In this document: piece after piece, positions 9,017 to 18,422 of the stretch
Layout of the letters: every line of letters starts with the position of its first letter
Numbering within the stretch: position 1 is the stretch's first letter
DNA from: Methanococcoides sp.
Lineage (GTDB): Archaea; Halobacteriota; Methanosarcinia; Methanosarcinales; Methanosarcinaceae
NCBI GenBank assembly: GCA_021108185.1
Contig: JAIORJ010000094.1
Location: forward strand, 1 to 64,000
Direction: 5' to 3'
DNA: 64,000 nt
The notes under the pieces: model-generated
The model's input: only the letters and a program-made list of their open reading frames with translations
What the model was told of the DNA's origin: nothing
Database searches by the model: none
Position numbers and translations under genes: made by a program

Positions 9017-9331
9017 TTATAGATCTCCAGAGAGACCATCGGTAATGGAAAGTCTGATATCGATGACAGAATCATCGTTTGCATTCATTTTCCCAACTTT
9101 AAGGACATTACCATCCCTTTCAACTACTTCTGTCTTGGTCACCTCGACCTGGTGTCCATCGCTACTAGTATAGTTCTTATGCACCACTAGGAGCTCCTGA
9201 CCACCCACAGAGCCTTTTCCCACCATTGAGACCAGATTTTTTATGATCTGCTCAAATTCAGAATATATTAATATTTCTGAATACTTTCCAGCCTTTTTAA
9301 TTATGCCAATTGGTTCTAAATTGATGCGCAT
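9017..9331 (-). CDS. Conserved small protein of unknown function
   Basis: The product has 104 residues. The reading frame is open to 9445, but the ATG at 9331 follows GGGAGTGCGTAT and begins the conserved-looking part (MRINLEPIGIIKKAGKYSEI); the upstream 38 codons are Cys-rich and atypical. The predicted fold is mixed alpha/beta with two C-terminal strands (VEVTKTEVVERDG, VIDIRLSI). No catalytic motif, membrane segment or metal site is seen. It lies 18 nt upstream of fen on the same strand and is probably co-transcribed with it. The function is unknown. Confidence 0.7.
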   Translation of the reverse strand: MRINLEPIGIIKKAGKYSEILIYSEFEQIIKNLVSMVGKGSVGGQELLVVHKNYTSSDGHQVEVTKTEVVERDGNVLKVGKMNANDDSVIDIRLSITDGLSGDL

Positions 9332-9482
9332 ATACGCACTCCCTTGAATCTTAGCAATATTACAAGTCCCACATATACTGGTACACATATATTGGTTTCG
9401 GCAGATGTCGACAGGCACAATATAATAGAACAGTGTGCAATACAACTGATTCTGCTTAGTTCAATGAAAAAAAGATAGGGAA

Positions 9483-9809
9483 TTAACGATATGATTTCCT
9501 ATTAACCACGTCCATTGCCTCATCCACTACGGTGATAACTTCGTTCATCTTCTTGTCCATTGAGCTCTCAATGCTCTGTATATTGATACGAAGAGAACGT
9601 TCCTTATCATCCAGCGTCTTTTCGATCCTCCGAAGCCTGATATCCAGAGAAAGGATCATCGCAGCCAATGCACCTACCATTACAATAGCAGAGAGTATGA
9701 TCAAAGAATTAGCAGAGTTGGGTTTGAACCTGCCAAGCCATTCATAGGTCAGCACAAAAGAAGATACAACCATCACGATCGAAAATACAATGTCCCGGGG
9801 ATCCATCAT
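9483..9809 (-). CDS. Small two-helix membrane protein with coiled coil
   Basis: The product has 108 residues: two membrane helices (about 8-24 and 33-53) joined by a short loop, then a charged amphipathic coiled coil (about 55-100, RLRRIEKTLDDKERSLRI). GAGGTAAA precedes a tandem ATG ATG, so either 9809 or 9806 may be used. Similar 2TM-plus-coiled-coil proteins are common in methanogens but have no assigned role. It precedes the fen-linked small gene on the same strand, separated by about 150 nt. Confidence 0.65.
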   Translation of the reverse strand: MMDPRDIVFSIVMVVSSFVLTYEWLGRFKPNSANSLIILSAIVMVGALAAMILSLDIRLRRIEKTLDDKERSLRINIQSIESSMDKKMNEVITVVDEAMDVVNRKSYR

Positions 9810-9970
9810 TTTACCTCATTTACTAAGTACAGCAATCCTATCGACAACAACATCGATGTATTAACTGATAACACCTATTAGAACTATTATAACAATTACA
9901 TACTATTAAATACTGTGCAGATATTTGAAATTAACATTACATAGATATTTTGGGTACAGGGAGAATTATA

Positions 9971-10870
9971 TTGAGTTCCGAAAAAGACACATTCAAAGAT
10001 TATCTGCCAATGGTCGCAATGGCCGGGCTGATCCTAATAGTACAGGTTCTCGCATTGATACTGGCATCCCCAATGGATAAATTGGGAATGCAAGCCGTAG
10101 AGAATCCCGAATCGACTGCCAATTCGTTCTACTACATAGGATTCATCCTCGCATTCACATTCCTGTTACTGCTTGCCATCAAACGTAACATGAAGTGGGT
10201 AATACAACTGACAATGTTGCTTGCAGTAGGAGCCACCATATTCTACGGATTCTATCCGATCTTGTATATGCTTGGAATAAATGAGACATTGAGCAGTACA
10301 CTGGGAATTATACTGGCAGCTATACTCACTATCATCCTTTATAAGTTCCCTGAATGGTATGTCATAGATACAATCGGTATAATAATCGGAGCTGCTGCCA
10401 GTTCAATATTCGGAATATCCTTTGGCATCCTGCCAGCGATCGTCCTGTTATCACTTCTTGCAATATACGATGCCATATCGGTCTATAAGACAAAGCATAT
10501 GATCGATCTTGCAGAAGGTGTTATGGACCTCAAATTGCCAATACTTTTTATCATCCCGAAAAAACTGAACTATTCATTCATAAAGGACGGAATGAAAAAG
10601 GAAGGCGAAAGAGATGCGTTCTTTATGGGACTTGGGGATGCGGTCATGCCAACCGTTCTGGTGGTATCTGCAAACGTTTTCATTGCCCACACAGGGTTCA
10701 TATCATACCCCGCCCTTGGAGCAATAATAGGAACACTTACCGGATTCATCGGGCTTACAATATTCGTCATGAAAGGAAAACCACAGGCAGGACTTCCATT
10801 CCTGAACAGTGGAGCGATCATTGGATTCCTCGCAGGTGCACTTCTTTCAGGAGCCCCGCTTCTGGGATAA
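9971..10870 (+). CDS. Presenilin-like intramembrane aspartyl protease (A22 family)
   Basis: This membrane protease has 299 residues and eight to nine hydrophobic helices. The two catalytic aspartates are in YDAISVYKTKHM (helix 6) and GLGDAVMP (helix 7), and a PAL-like LPFL sits in the last third: the YD/GxGD/PxL signature of presenilin and signal peptide peptidase homologues. These cleave substrates within the membrane. I choose TTG 9971 because GGGAGAATTATA precedes it at ideal distance; an in-frame TTG at 9950 has no ribosome site. It is a single-gene unit with its own hairpin terminator. The substrates are unknown. Confidence 0.88.
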   Translation: MSSEKDTFKDYLPMVAMAGLILIVQVLALILASPMDKLGMQAVENPESTANSFYYIGFILAFTFLLLLAIKRNMKWVIQLTMLLAVGATIFYGFYPILYMLGINETLSSTLGIILAAILTIILYKFPEWYVIDTIGIIIGAAASSIFGISFGILPAIVLLSLLAIYDAISVYKTKHMIDLAEGVMDLKLPILFIIPKKLNYSFIKDGMKKEGERDAFFMGLGDAVMPTVLVVSANVFIAHTGFISYPALGAIIGTLTGFIGLTIFVMKGKPQAGLPFLNSGAIIGFLAGALLSGAPLLG

Positions 10871-10928
10871 GATAAGTTAATAGATGCCAATAAGATAAAA
10901 TTATAAAAAACGAATTAAATTAAATAGA

Positions 10929-10963
10929 GATGATGCTTAAAACAGCATCATCATGCTTTTTTT
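10929..10963 (+). terminator. Hairpin plus T-run terminator of the presenilin-like gene
   Basis: GATGATGCT (10929-10937) pairs perfectly with AGCATCATC (10944-10952) around TAAAAC, and a run of seven T follows at 10957-10963. It overlaps the stop codon of the convergent AhpD-like gene. Confidence 0.75.
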
Positions 10964-11411
10964 AATCGTGATTCGCGATCTTGCAAACATCACAATCATC
11001 GTTGCCATCACATTTCCTGCCATTGAACTCTGCATCAAGGGCACGTGTGCCTTCCGCAAGTACGGATGCATTGGAAATGGCACCAGCGATCAGAACAGCA
11101 TCGAAGATCTCTTCCTTGGTAAGCCCGAGCCTGTTTGCCACACGGATGTGCATATTCATACAATGGTCGCACCGAAGGGCAGATGAAACACCGATACAGA
11201 TCAGTTCGATCGTTTTCGGATCAAGCCTTTCGAATTCACGCATGATCGAATTGTCATACATTACCTTGGGGAGAAGGAGATCCGGCATATCCCGCATGAA
11301 CTCCAGAATATATGGGATCTCACCGTAACGCTCCTTCACGCCTTCCAGTATATCAGAAACTGCCTCATCAGGCTCTTTTTCGATGATCTCTCGGATCTTC
11401 TCAATGTCCAT
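10962..11411 (-). CDS. AhpD-like carboxymuconolactone decarboxylase family protein
   Basis: The product has 149 residues. The ATG at 11411 is preceded by GTGAGGATTATT; a GTG four codons earlier is the other option. The AhpD/CMD core is clear: CDHCMNMHIRVA gives the redox CxxC plus the following His, and GLTKEEIFDAVLIAGAISN is the conserved second half. Family members are peroxidase-partner disulfide reductases or small redox enzymes. An unusual C-terminal cysteine tail (CDGNDDCDVC) follows the core and could bind metal. It lies 28 nt after mmp7 on the same strand, so it is probably the last gene of the MCR-activation operon; a thiol-redox role there is inferred. Confidence 0.85.
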   Translation of the reverse strand: MDIEKIREIIEKEPDEAVSDILEGVKERYGEIPYILEFMRDMPDLLLPKVMYDNSIMREFERLDPKTIELICIGVSSALRCDHCMNMHIRVANRLGLTKEEIFDAVLIAGAISNASVLAEGTRALDAEFNGRKCDGNDDCDVCKIANHD

Positions 11412-11439
11412 AATAATCCTCACTTAAACTACAGATATT

Positions 11440-12372
11440 TTAAATATTTGCTACCTCAGACCTGCGTTTGATCTTTACAAGAATGTAATCCTTCATCTTG
11501 GAAGGAAGGATGTTCGCCACATCCGAAAGGAGGAAGCCTTCATCAAATACGATATTCCCGACAGCTTCATGGTATCTATCATAAGGCAGTTTTACTCTCA
11601 TGCCGTCAAGCTGAAGCGTGATCGGGGCAGGTGTCAGCACATTAAGAATATCAGGAACCTGCTCCTGAACCTCTTTCATGAGCCTTGCAGGAAGAACTGC
11701 AAGGGGGTCCTTTGCAATATTTTCCCTCTTAAGATTCACTATCTCACCCACTTTTTCATTCAGAACGTCCATTGCGTCCAGTTCAGAACCTTTCCTCATC
11801 CTGTGAGCAACACGCCCGATGCCACCAACATATATGTCAGCTCCGGAAATCTCCTCAGTTCTGATGTCAGGCCCACCGGTCACCACGATAGGTATCTCGA
11901 TACCTTCAAAGAGCTTTGGCTTCTTGTTAATTATACAATCCTTGAAAGTGCCGAACGAGAAAACAGCAACATCGTGCTCATTAATGAGCTTTCTCTCATA
12001 ATCAGCAGACAATGCGACCCTTCGTCCCATCCCCCTTGCAAGCCCGATCATATTGGTATTAGCCCCTCCGCGACGGAGATATTCCGCAACATCACATGCT
12101 GAATGTGGAAGATGATGGGATGCGAGTGTAGGAGACACTACCGCGACTTCAGTACCCGTAAGCGGTGCCGGGGTCAGCTTACCAAGAAGCTTTTTGCAGA
12201 GATCCTCGACCAGATGGATATCCTTTTTCGGAATGAGCATAACAAGAGTGACCTCTGTTGAAGCAGGGGTCTTCTGAACGAGATAACCACCAAGGTCTTC
12301 CAAAAGCTCAAGGATCAGACTGTGTTTGTGAATACCGCCTTCATAGATATACGGTTCAAGTACTGCTGCCAT
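11440..12372 (-). CDS. mmp7: Methanogenesis marker protein 7
   Basis: This marker protein has 310 residues and is found in essentially all methanogens. Members of the family co-purify with the complex that reductively activates methyl-coenzyme M reductase. I see no classical catalytic motif; candidate ligand residues are the single central Cys in LPHSACDVAEYLRR and conserved Gly-rich segments (GGPDIRTEEISGADIYVGG). Its ATG shares one base with the TGA of mmp17 (TGATG), so translation is coupled. Assignment rests on sequence resemblance plus the diagnostic gene order. Confidence 0.9.
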   Translation of the reverse strand: MAAVLEPYIYEGGIHKHSLILELLEDLGGYLVQKTPASTEVTLVMLIPKKDIHLVEDLCKKLLGKLTPAPLTGTEVAVVSPTLASHHLPHSACDVAEYLRRGGANTNMIGLARGMGRRVALSADYERKLINEHDVAVFSFGTFKDCIINKKPKLFEGIEIPIVVTGGPDIRTEEISGADIYVGGIGRVAHRMRKGSELDAMDVLNEKVGEIVNLKRENIAKDPLAVLPARLMKEVQEQVPDILNVLTPAPITLQLDGMRVKLPYDRYHEAVGNIVFDEGFLLSDVANILPSKMKDYILVKIKRRSEVANI

Positions 12373-12965
12373 CAGGAATCATCCCCTTCCAGTTCTTTCA
12401 ACATAACATTGGCCTCATCGATCCAATCCTGCTGCATCGTATCCTCTGATGCCACGAAAACGAATTTGCCGCTATCAAGGGAATGATAACGTATCCTGAA
12501 CCCTTCCGGGGTGGCACGTATCGCCATATCGGCAAGCCTTTCCCGGATCGTCTTCTCAGGATCATCCACGATAAGTTCAGCGATGAACTTATCCACGGTC
12601 TCAAGATCTGAAGCAACCTCGATAATGTTCCGTTCTGGCTGCATAACGTTCTGCCTTCCAAACTGTTCCCAGAGCCTGTCCAGAAACTGAGGAATGGTCT
12701 TCTCATCCCTGACAGTGATGAACACCTTTGCGTGTTCCCTGTCGAACTCAGTATCCGAGATCTCACCTGCCTTAATAGGAGGAAGACCTCTGCGAAGGAG
12801 TATGACCATCATGAACAGCGAATCCTCCGGCCTTATCCTCACTTTTATCCTGCCTATGGTTCGGGAGAATGCAAGCTCGGAGATGATATCCTTAAGGATG
12901 CTCTCATAAGCTGCAGCCTCGGAAGGTTCCGTAGTTTCAACAGTGAATATCTCAAGAGGTTCCAT
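12372..12965 (-). CDS. mmp17: Methanogenesis marker protein 17
   Basis: The protein has 197 residues. The ATG at 12965 is chosen because CGGAGTGATCCTC precedes it; an in-frame GTG lies three codons upstream. It has no cysteine-rich motif and looks like two related alpha/beta ferredoxin-like halves (IGRIKVRIRPEDS, then FRIRYHSLDSGKFVFV). Family members occur only in organisms with methyl-coenzyme M reductase and are reported subunits of the MCR activation complex with Mmp3, Mmp7 and McrC. It sits 5 nt after mmp15 and overlaps mmp7 by one base. Confidence 0.9.
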   Translation of the reverse strand: MEPLEIFTVETTEPSEAAAYESILKDIISELAFSRTIGRIKVRIRPEDSLFMMVILLRRGLPPIKAGEISDTEFDREHAKVFITVRDEKTIPQFLDRLWEQFGRQNVMQPERNIIEVASDLETVDKFIAELIVDDPEKTIRERLADMAIRATPEGFRIRYHSLDSGKFVFVASEDTMQQDWIDEANVMLKELEGDDS

Positions 12966-12970
12966 GAGGA

Positions 12971-14215
12971 TCACTCCGACACATAGCCTGATGCGAGGAG
13001 AGCTGCACCCACAGCACCAATAAGCTGTGAATGCGGTGGCACTATGACATCTATTTTCAGGAGGTCACCAAGGGCCTTTGGAACCCCTGCAATAAGGGAT
13101 GAACCCCCAACGAGGATCAGAGGTTCCTTTACCTCTACCTCCTGCAGTTGCTGTTCGAATATCTGCTCGACAACACTATGGCAGGCTGCAGCTGCGACAT
13201 CTTCCGGCGAGGAACCTTTTGCAAGGGAATTGACCAGGGACTGAATACCGAAAACGATACAGTAACTGTTCATTTCAACATTCTCACCCATGCCCTTTAT
13301 GGCAAGATCCCCAAGGTCCGTGATCTCCACACCGAGACGTTTAGCGGTCATTTCAAGGAAACGACCTGATGCTCCGGCACAGATACCGCCCATGGTGAAC
13401 ATTCCGGGAATACCGTCCTGTACGGAAATAGCTTTATTGTCCATTCCGCCTATATCAATAACAGTAGCAGGTCCTTTTTGTTTATCTGCAAGGAAGACAG
13501 CCCCCTTTGAGTTGACTGTGATCTCTTCCTGCACCAGGTCCGCCTTGAAATGTTCACCTACAAGGAAACGACCATAACCGGTCGTACCGATCGCCTGGAT
13601 GTCCTCCCTTTTTAGACCGGCCTGATCAAGTGCCTGCTGCAATGCAGTCTCTGCACTTTCAAGGACCTTAATGGTAGGCACCCAGCCCTCACCAACGATC
13701 TCGTTGTCCTTCATAACGACCGCTTTGGTAGTGGTCGAACCGGAATCGATACCTGCAGTGATACCGGTTTGGTTCATTCTCGCAAGCAGGTGTTTCCTTC
13801 TCGCAATGGTAGTCAGAGCTTCCAGACGTGTGAGCAGAGTTGCAGCAGTGGTACGCTCAGTGAAAGAATAGCTAATCACAGGCAGACCGGATTTCTCGAA
13901 GATGTACCTCCTCAACTCATTCCTCACGATCGCAGCTTCAGCACAGCGGAAACATGATGTCACGAAAACACCGTCCACTTTTGCGACGCCTTCAACGACC
14001 GCTTTCGCCCTTGCCATCATAAGTCTAAGGTCAGGACTTGCCACTTCCAACCCGAACTCCATACCGATGGTATCGAGGGTCGCAACATCCATCTCAGGAT
14101 ATACAAGCTTGGCATTCAACATACTTGCGGCTTTTTCCAGCTCGCTCTGGACACCAGCATACTCACTCCCACAGGAAACAAGGGCTACCAGTACCGGATC
14201 TCCTTTATCGCTCAT
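12971..14215 (-). CDS. mmp15: Methanogenesis marker protein 15, CoA-dehydratase-activator-like ATPase
   Basis: The protein has 414 residues. An N-terminal region of about 150 residues (with TSCFRCAEA) precedes an ASKHA-fold ATPase of the BadF/BadG/BcrA/BcrD type: phosphate loop [14 protein letters not shown], second loop [12 protein letters not shown], the cluster-cysteine motif [14 protein letters not shown] and the adenosine motif [12 protein letters not shown]. Relatives (HgdC type) hold a [4Fe-4S] cluster at the dimer interface and use ATP to push electrons to very low potential, which suits a part in MCR activation or in building its metalloclusters; this is inference. Its start overlaps the mmp5 stop by ATGA. 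Confidence 0.92.
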   Translation of the reverse strand: MSDKGDPVLVALVSCGSEYAGVQSELEKAASMLNAKLVYPEMDVATLDTIGMEFGLEVASPDLRLMMARAKAVVEGVAKVDGVFVTSCFRCAEAAIVRNELRRYIFEKSGLPVISYSFTERTTAATLLTRLEALTTIARRKHLLARMNQTGITAGIDSGSTTTKAVVMKDNEIVGEGWVPTIKVLESAETALQQALDQAGLKREDIQAIGTTGYGRFLVGEHFKADLVQEEITVNSKGAVFLADKQKGPATVIDIGGMDNKAISVQDGIPGMFTMGGICAGASGRFLEMTAKRLGVEITDLGDLAIKGMGENVEMNSYCIVFGIQSLVNSLAKGSSPEDVAAAACHSVVEQIFEQQLQEVEVKEPLILVGGSSLIAGVPKALGDLLKIDVIVPPHSQLIGAVGAALLASGYVSE

Positions 14216-14667
14216 TTTTCATCACTCCCGGATGGCAGGGACTTCAAGAACTCTGCTATCTTGTAAACGAAATCCTGCCCTTCTTCCTCGGTATGAGGAT
14301 ACTGGATCTCAAGTAGGGGGATGTCCTTTTCCCTGATAAGGAACTTTGTCAGTTCGTTGGTACGGGCACAGCCCATACATCCAAAACTGAAAGATGAATC
14401 GCCAACGATGATGCCAGCTTCTGCAAGATCGATCATGGGACCAATAAGGGACATCCTTCCACGAACTCCTGCAGGCACTTCCACCGCAGCATATTTCAAA
14501 CCGTGTTTTGGCCCTTCAGGAGTAATGTTCAAAGGAGGAGAATCAACCCCAACAGTGTTTATTATCTCCTTGATCTTCTCCATCATAGCAAGAGGTTCAT
14601 GTCCGAACCTTTCCACCATATCGGAAAGGATCAGGCTGTTAGTAGGATAAATGATAACTTTTGCCAA
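14212..14667 (-). CDS. mmp5: Methanogenesis marker protein 5
   Basis: The protein has 151 residues and starts [14 protein letters not shown]. The most striking motif is [12 protein letters not shown] (about 96-107), a CxxC in a short loop that could be redox-active or bind a cluster, followed by a C-terminal helix. The biochemical role is unknown. It lies between mmp6 (9-nt gap) and mmp15 (4-nt overlap), in the order conserved across methanogens, which together with the sequence gives the assignment. Confidence 0.88.
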   Translation of the reverse strand: MAKVIIYPTNSLILSDMVERFGHEPLAMMEKIKEIINTVGVDSPPLNITPEGPKHGLKYAAVEVPAGVRGRMSLIGPMIDLAEAGIIVGDSSFSFGCMGCARTNELTKFLIREKDIPLLEIQYPHTEEEGQDFVYKIAEFLKSLPSGSDEK

Positions 14668-14676
14668 TGTAACACC

Positions 14677-15111
14677 TCATAATTCTGAATCAATTATCTT
14701 CTTCAACTTCGATATATCAAGTTTTTTCGGAGCCTCATGCTCTTCAAAGGGTTCGCCAGCCTCATATTTGTCCAGTGCTCTGCCTATCATGGGAAGCATA
14801 TTCACCTCTTCCCTCAGGAAATGGAAACCTGGTCTTGGACCGCCCCCTCTTCCCGCCCGGCATCGAACCTCTGCACCTGGCTTAAAGCCCCTTTCCTTTA
14901 CAAATATATGATTACGGTCCATTGAACGAAGGGTTTCGACAACCTTGAGCACAGCCTCCCTCGGACCATTCACCATCGTACCAAAACAGGTCTCCTTGAT
15001 GGTGATGGAATCTTCCGATTCGTAAACCTTCATAGCTGCGTCCGTGGGCAGGATGCTGTCCGAACTTATGACAACTATCTTCGTGATGTTATCCTCAGTT
15101 TCTTCAGCCAT
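14677..15111 (-). CDS. mmp6: Methanogenesis marker protein 6
   Basis: The protein has 144 residues. The ATG at 15111 shares one base with the mmp3 stop (TGATG), so I prefer it to an in-frame TTG one codon earlier. Visible conserved parts are ETCFGTMVNGPREAV and KPGAEVRCRAGRGGGPRPGF, the latter very Gly/Arg-rich with one Cys. No known fold or activity can be read from the sequence. Its place between mmp3 and mmp5 fits the methanogen-specific operon. Confidence 0.88.
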   Translation of the reverse strand: MAEETEDNITKIVVISSDSILPTDAAMKVYESEDSITIKETCFGTMVNGPREAVLKVVETLRSMDRNHIFVKERGFKPGAEVRCRAGRGGGPRPGFHFLREEVNMLPMIGRALDKYEAGEPFEEHEAPKKLDISKLKKIIDSEL

Positions 15112-16676
15112 CAATTATCACTTCCCTTACTTTCAATAACGTACATAACATCCCCATCCTTAAGCCCTTTAAGTTTCTCAGGTTCAAGGATATGACCAAT
15201 GATATTTGTGCTCAGGAACTTCTCACCCGTAGGACCGAACATATCATCATCGTCCAGTTTTACACCAACCATACCATGCCTTTTAGCCGCCTGGTTGGTG
15301 ACACCGATATCACCTGCATTTACCTTGCCTACGGGAACATTCTCAGGCATGATCTCCTTATATTTCTCCGCAGCCTTTTCCGCCTTGAATATATACGTGT
15401 TCTCGTAGGTCATCATGACCGGCAATGCCCCAACGGGTTTGAACTGGAGATCGATAGCATGTCTGAAGAAATCAAGCGTTTTTGGAGCCAGATCATCATA
15501 AAGTTCAATGCTTACAAGCTTTGAATCCGGAACACCGATAACTTCCACAGATCCCTGTCGCATAACATCAATGCTATGAGGAGGATCCTGTTTCACAACA
15601 ACCGCATCTTCTTCCACGTAGCCTTTCTTAACAAGCTCGATACCGAGTGAAGAAAGCTTTTCTTCTGCAGCCTTAAAGGACAGACCCAATAACCAGATAG
15701 GTTCCGGATCGGTCTTTACCATCAATTTCTGACCGGCTTCTGCCATCTGTACAAGTTCGATACCATGCGACAACTGTCCTATAACGGAATGCATGATACT
15801 TGCCGGACGGTCATCGCGGGCAATGAAGACCTTGCCGGAACCATACCCTACTGTCCTTACCCATACTGAACCTTTGTCCCGCGGGTCAAAACCTTCATAC
15901 TTGCACATCTCACCTTGCAAGAAACTATCAGAAATAAAAGAGCTGGAAACAAAGTCCACATCGAAGGTCCCATCCCGGATCAAAGCAAAAAAGTGTTCTG
16001 CCCCCTCAGGGGTTTCCGGATTAAGCTCCACTTCAACATAAGTGAATATACGGTATCCGTCCTCAAGTACTATAGAGAGATCGGAAGTACAGATATGCTC
16101 CCCGGACTCTTCCCATTCCAGGACAGGTTCGATGGAAAGGATGCTATCCCCGTTTCCAAGTTCTTTCAGGACATTGATACCACTGATCACCTTTCCAAAG
16201 GAACCGTCTTTAGGCGTACCGTATTCCGAGGAGTGATCATCCAATGCGATGATCAAATGAGTATTACCGGGATCAAGACCACCAGCACCGAAGATCACAT
16301 CATATTTCTCAAGTGACACTGAGCCTTTACCGGGAACTATATCCGCCTCGAAAGGACCAAAAGCTATTGCATCCCTGGAATCCCAGCGTACACTGACACC
16401 TTCATAATCTTTAAAACGGTCTGCCCATATCCCTGCGGATACAGAGCCACCATTGAGTTCTATTTTAAATTCACCTTTAGAGGTCTTAACGACATAATCG
16501 ATAATAGCACCGCTTCTACCGCCCTCATCTTTCTTGAGAATACCTATGGCAGAACCTTCCCTATAAGGAGTTTCAGATGCTTGTATAGCATCCCCCAATG
16601 TAGAATTTGGGGGCATTGCTATGCGATGATCATTGACCTCTACACTAATCTCGCCGCTCAGGCCTATCGCCTCCAT
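15111..16676 (-). CDS. mmp3: Methanogenesis marker protein 3, with cyclophilin-like C-terminal domain
   Basis: The protein has 521 residues. The N-terminal ~75 residues resemble a ubiquitin-like beta-grasp module (ISVEVNDHRIAMPPN). The middle contains conserved ITDEV-like repeats and a section with GAGGLDPGNTHLIIALDDHS. The C-terminal ~120 residues (ELYDDLAPKTLDFFRHAID to STNIIGHI) look like a cyclophilin-type domain similar to the TM1367 group. The family has been found in purified MCR activation complexes. It follows atwA by 29 nt and overlaps mmp6 by one base. The peptidyl-prolyl isomerase active-site arginine is not obvious, so a binding rather than catalytic role is likely. Confidence 0.88.
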   Translation of the reverse strand: MEAIGLSGEISVEVNDHRIAMPPNSTLGDAIQASETPYREGSAIGILKKDEGGRSGAIIDYVVKTSKGEFKIELNGGSVSAGIWADRFKDYEGVSVRWDSRDAIAFGPFEADIVPGKGSVSLEKYDVIFGAGGLDPGNTHLIIALDDHSSEYGTPKDGSFGKVISGINVLKELGNGDSILSIEPVLEWEESGEHICTSDLSIVLEDGYRIFTYVEVELNPETPEGAEHFFALIRDGTFDVDFVSSSFISDSFLQGEMCKYEGFDPRDKGSVWVRTVGYGSGKVFIARDDRPASIMHSVIGQLSHGIELVQMAEAGQKLMVKTDPEPIWLLGLSFKAAEEKLSSLGIELVKKGYVEEDAVVVKQDPPHSIDVMRQGSVEVIGVPDSKLVSIELYDDLAPKTLDFFRHAIDLQFKPVGALPVMMTYENTYIFKAEKAAEKYKEIMPENVPVGKVNAGDIGVTNQAAKRHGMVGVKLDDDDMFGPTGEKFLSTNIIGHILEPEKLKGLKDGDVMYVIESKGSDN

Positions 16677-16705
16677 TACATAATATAGGAAGCTAAATGT
16701 TAAAC

Positions 16706-18322
16706 TTATGCTTCCTGAGCAACAGGCACACGTTCTTCTTCAGTAAGTTGAGAAAGCACCTCTGCCGGCTCACCTATCGATACTATCTTAGCATCCCTCA
16801 TCAGTGCAACACGGTCACATACTTCATGCAGGAAGTCCATGTCGTGAGATACTATAACGAAGGTATCACCCATTTCTTCACGTGCTTTGAGTATAGACCT
16901 TGTGACCTCTATCCTTGTGATAGGGTCCATGGTACCGGTAGGTTCGTCCATGACAATGATGTTAGGCTCCTTCATCAATATCTGAGCAAGAGCAACCCTG
17001 TGCCTTTCACCTTCACTGATATCATCTGCCATCTTTGGAAGAATGGATTTTGCTTTCTCTTCACTAAACCCAGTTGCCATAAGCGTCTTAATGGCCTTGC
17101 GTACTGCAAGCTCATAAGGCAGATCGATACCAATGGACTCTGTCAGATTGTCAATGATGGTCCTGTGAGTGTAAAGCCCATATTCCTGATGCAGAATACC
17201 CATATATTTAGTGGCACGTCCCCTGTTATCAGGACCCGGTTTGGTCATGTCCACCCATTCATCGCCCACACGGACCTGGATATCCCCTTTTGTAGGTGCA
17301 ACGATTCCCATGAGCATTTCAGAGGTAGTGGTCTTACCTGCACCACTTGTACCTGCAAGACCAAATATCTCACCTTCCTTCACATTAAAAGAGATATCAT
17401 TTACTGCATGAATAACACCCCGTGTTACAGAGATGTATTTCTTGACAAGGTTCTTGACATCGATTATCGGGGCACCAAGAGGAACTTTAACATTCTTCTC
17501 AATGGTGGACACCATGTCCATGAACTCTTTAGCAACCTTGCAAGGCTCACCTTCACTGACAATCGCGCCATCTTCAAGAATGATAGCCTTATCTGCGAGC
17601 TTCTCTATGACCTCAGACCAGTGAGATGTGATTACCATGGTCATATTGTAATCTTTCACGGCCTTTTCAATAACATCATGGACGATATCAGCAGTCCTTG
17701 GATCAAGCGTGCCAGTAGGTTCATCCGCAAGCAAAAGCATCGGATTTCTCACAAGCTGCCTTGCAAGAACCACCCTTTGTTTCTCCCCACCACTCAGATC
17801 ACGTGCAACGTGCATCATCCTGTGAGACATACGTACATCATCAAGAAGTTCCATAGCCCTTGACATCGCATCAGGACCTGTATATCCGATCTCTGTCAGA
17901 GAGTTCATGACGTTTACAACTACCTGATCATCGCCATAAAGAGCGAATGTGCGCTGCAACATGATGGCAATTCTCTTGGAAACGCTCCTGCGCTCATGAT
18001 TATGCTGAGACAGAGCTACAAAATCCGCATCAAATGCCTTCATATCTTTATGATTACAGAGACGGCAAGGCTCGCCTACTTTGCTTGGCGGATCGATATG
18101 ACCACATTTATCGCATCTCGCAAGATGATAAATGATGGAACCGGAAATGTTCTCGTATTCTTCAGCACCTCGCAGAGCGTGCATCAAAATTGTTTTTCCA
18201 GCACCACTGCGCCCCAGAATTCCAATAACCTCACCTTCATTGATGTTAAGATTGATATTCTTCAGAACATTAACACCGTCGTAAGTGATAGTTAGATCTT
18301 TGATCTCGATGAACAATGACAT
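16706..18322 (-). CDS. atwA: Methyl-coenzyme M reductase activation component A2 (AtwA)
   Basis: This is a soluble ATPase of 538 residues with two ABC domains that delivers ATP for reductive activation of the nickel cofactor F430 of MCR. Start 18322 follows a perfect GGAGGAAAGCAA; an in-frame ATG 12 codons earlier lies in the promoter. Domain 1 has Walker A GRSGAGKT and signature [15 protein letters not shown]. Between them is the A2-specific insertion with two CxxC pairs (CDKCGH, CRLCNH), probably a zinc or Fe-S site. Domain 2 has [23 protein letters not shown] and [12 protein letters not shown]. It is the first gene of the mmp operon, 29 nt before mmp3. Confidence 0.96.
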   Translation of the reverse strand: MSLFIEIKDLTITYDGVNVLKNINLNINEGEVIGILGRSGAGKTILMHALRGAEEYENISGSIIYHLARCDKCGHIDPPSKVGEPCRLCNHKDMKAFDADFVALSQHNHERRSVSKRIAIMLQRTFALYGDDQVVVNVMNSLTEIGYTGPDAMSRAMELLDDVRMSHRMMHVARDLSGGEKQRVVLARQLVRNPMLLLADEPTGTLDPRTADIVHDVIEKAVKDYNMTMVITSHWSEVIEKLADKAIILEDGAIVSEGEPCKVAKEFMDMVSTIEKNVKVPLGAPIIDVKNLVKKYISVTRGVIHAVNDISFNVKEGEIFGLAGTSGAGKTTTSEMLMGIVAPTKGDIQVRVGDEWVDMTKPGPDNRGRATKYMGILHQEYGLYTHRTIIDNLTESIGIDLPYELAVRKAIKTLMATGFSEEKAKSILPKMADDISEGERHRVALAQILMKEPNIIVMDEPTGTMDPITRIEVTRSILKAREEMGDTFVIVSHDMDFLHEVCDRVALMRDAKIVSIGEPAEVLSQLTEEERVPVAQEA

Positions 18323-18353
18323 TTGCTTTCCTCCGATATGGTTAGCGTAAGTA

Positions 18354-18366
18354 CCCATTTTTATAT
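18354..18366 (-). promoter_or_regulatory. atwA/mmp operon promoter
   Basis: On the minus strand GATATATAAAAAT is centred about 38 nt before the chosen ATG. It predicts a start near 18335, directly ahead of the GGAGG. This supports the downstream start and a very short leader for the whole activation operon. Confidence 0.5.
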
Positions 18367-18397
18367 ATCGATATATTGATTTTCAATATTACTTAAT

Positions 18398-18422
18398 GGT
18401 TTTGTATATAAATATCAAAACC
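18398..18422. promoter_or_regulatory. Inverted repeat upstream of atwA (candidate operator)
   Basis: GGTTTTG (18398-18404) and CAAAACC (18416-18422) form a perfect 7-bp dyad with an 11-nt AT spacer, about 40 bp upstream of the atwA TATA box. The spacing of half-sites, about 18 bp centre to centre, suits a dimeric DNA-binding protein. It could instead be a second promoter, since the spacer is itself TATA-like. Confidence 0.35.

Noticed and set aside
16697-17863. Long plus-strand open frame opposite atwA
   Set aside because: It is a mirror of a well-supported AtwA gene, rich in Cys/His/Phe as typical for antisense frames, with no start signal.
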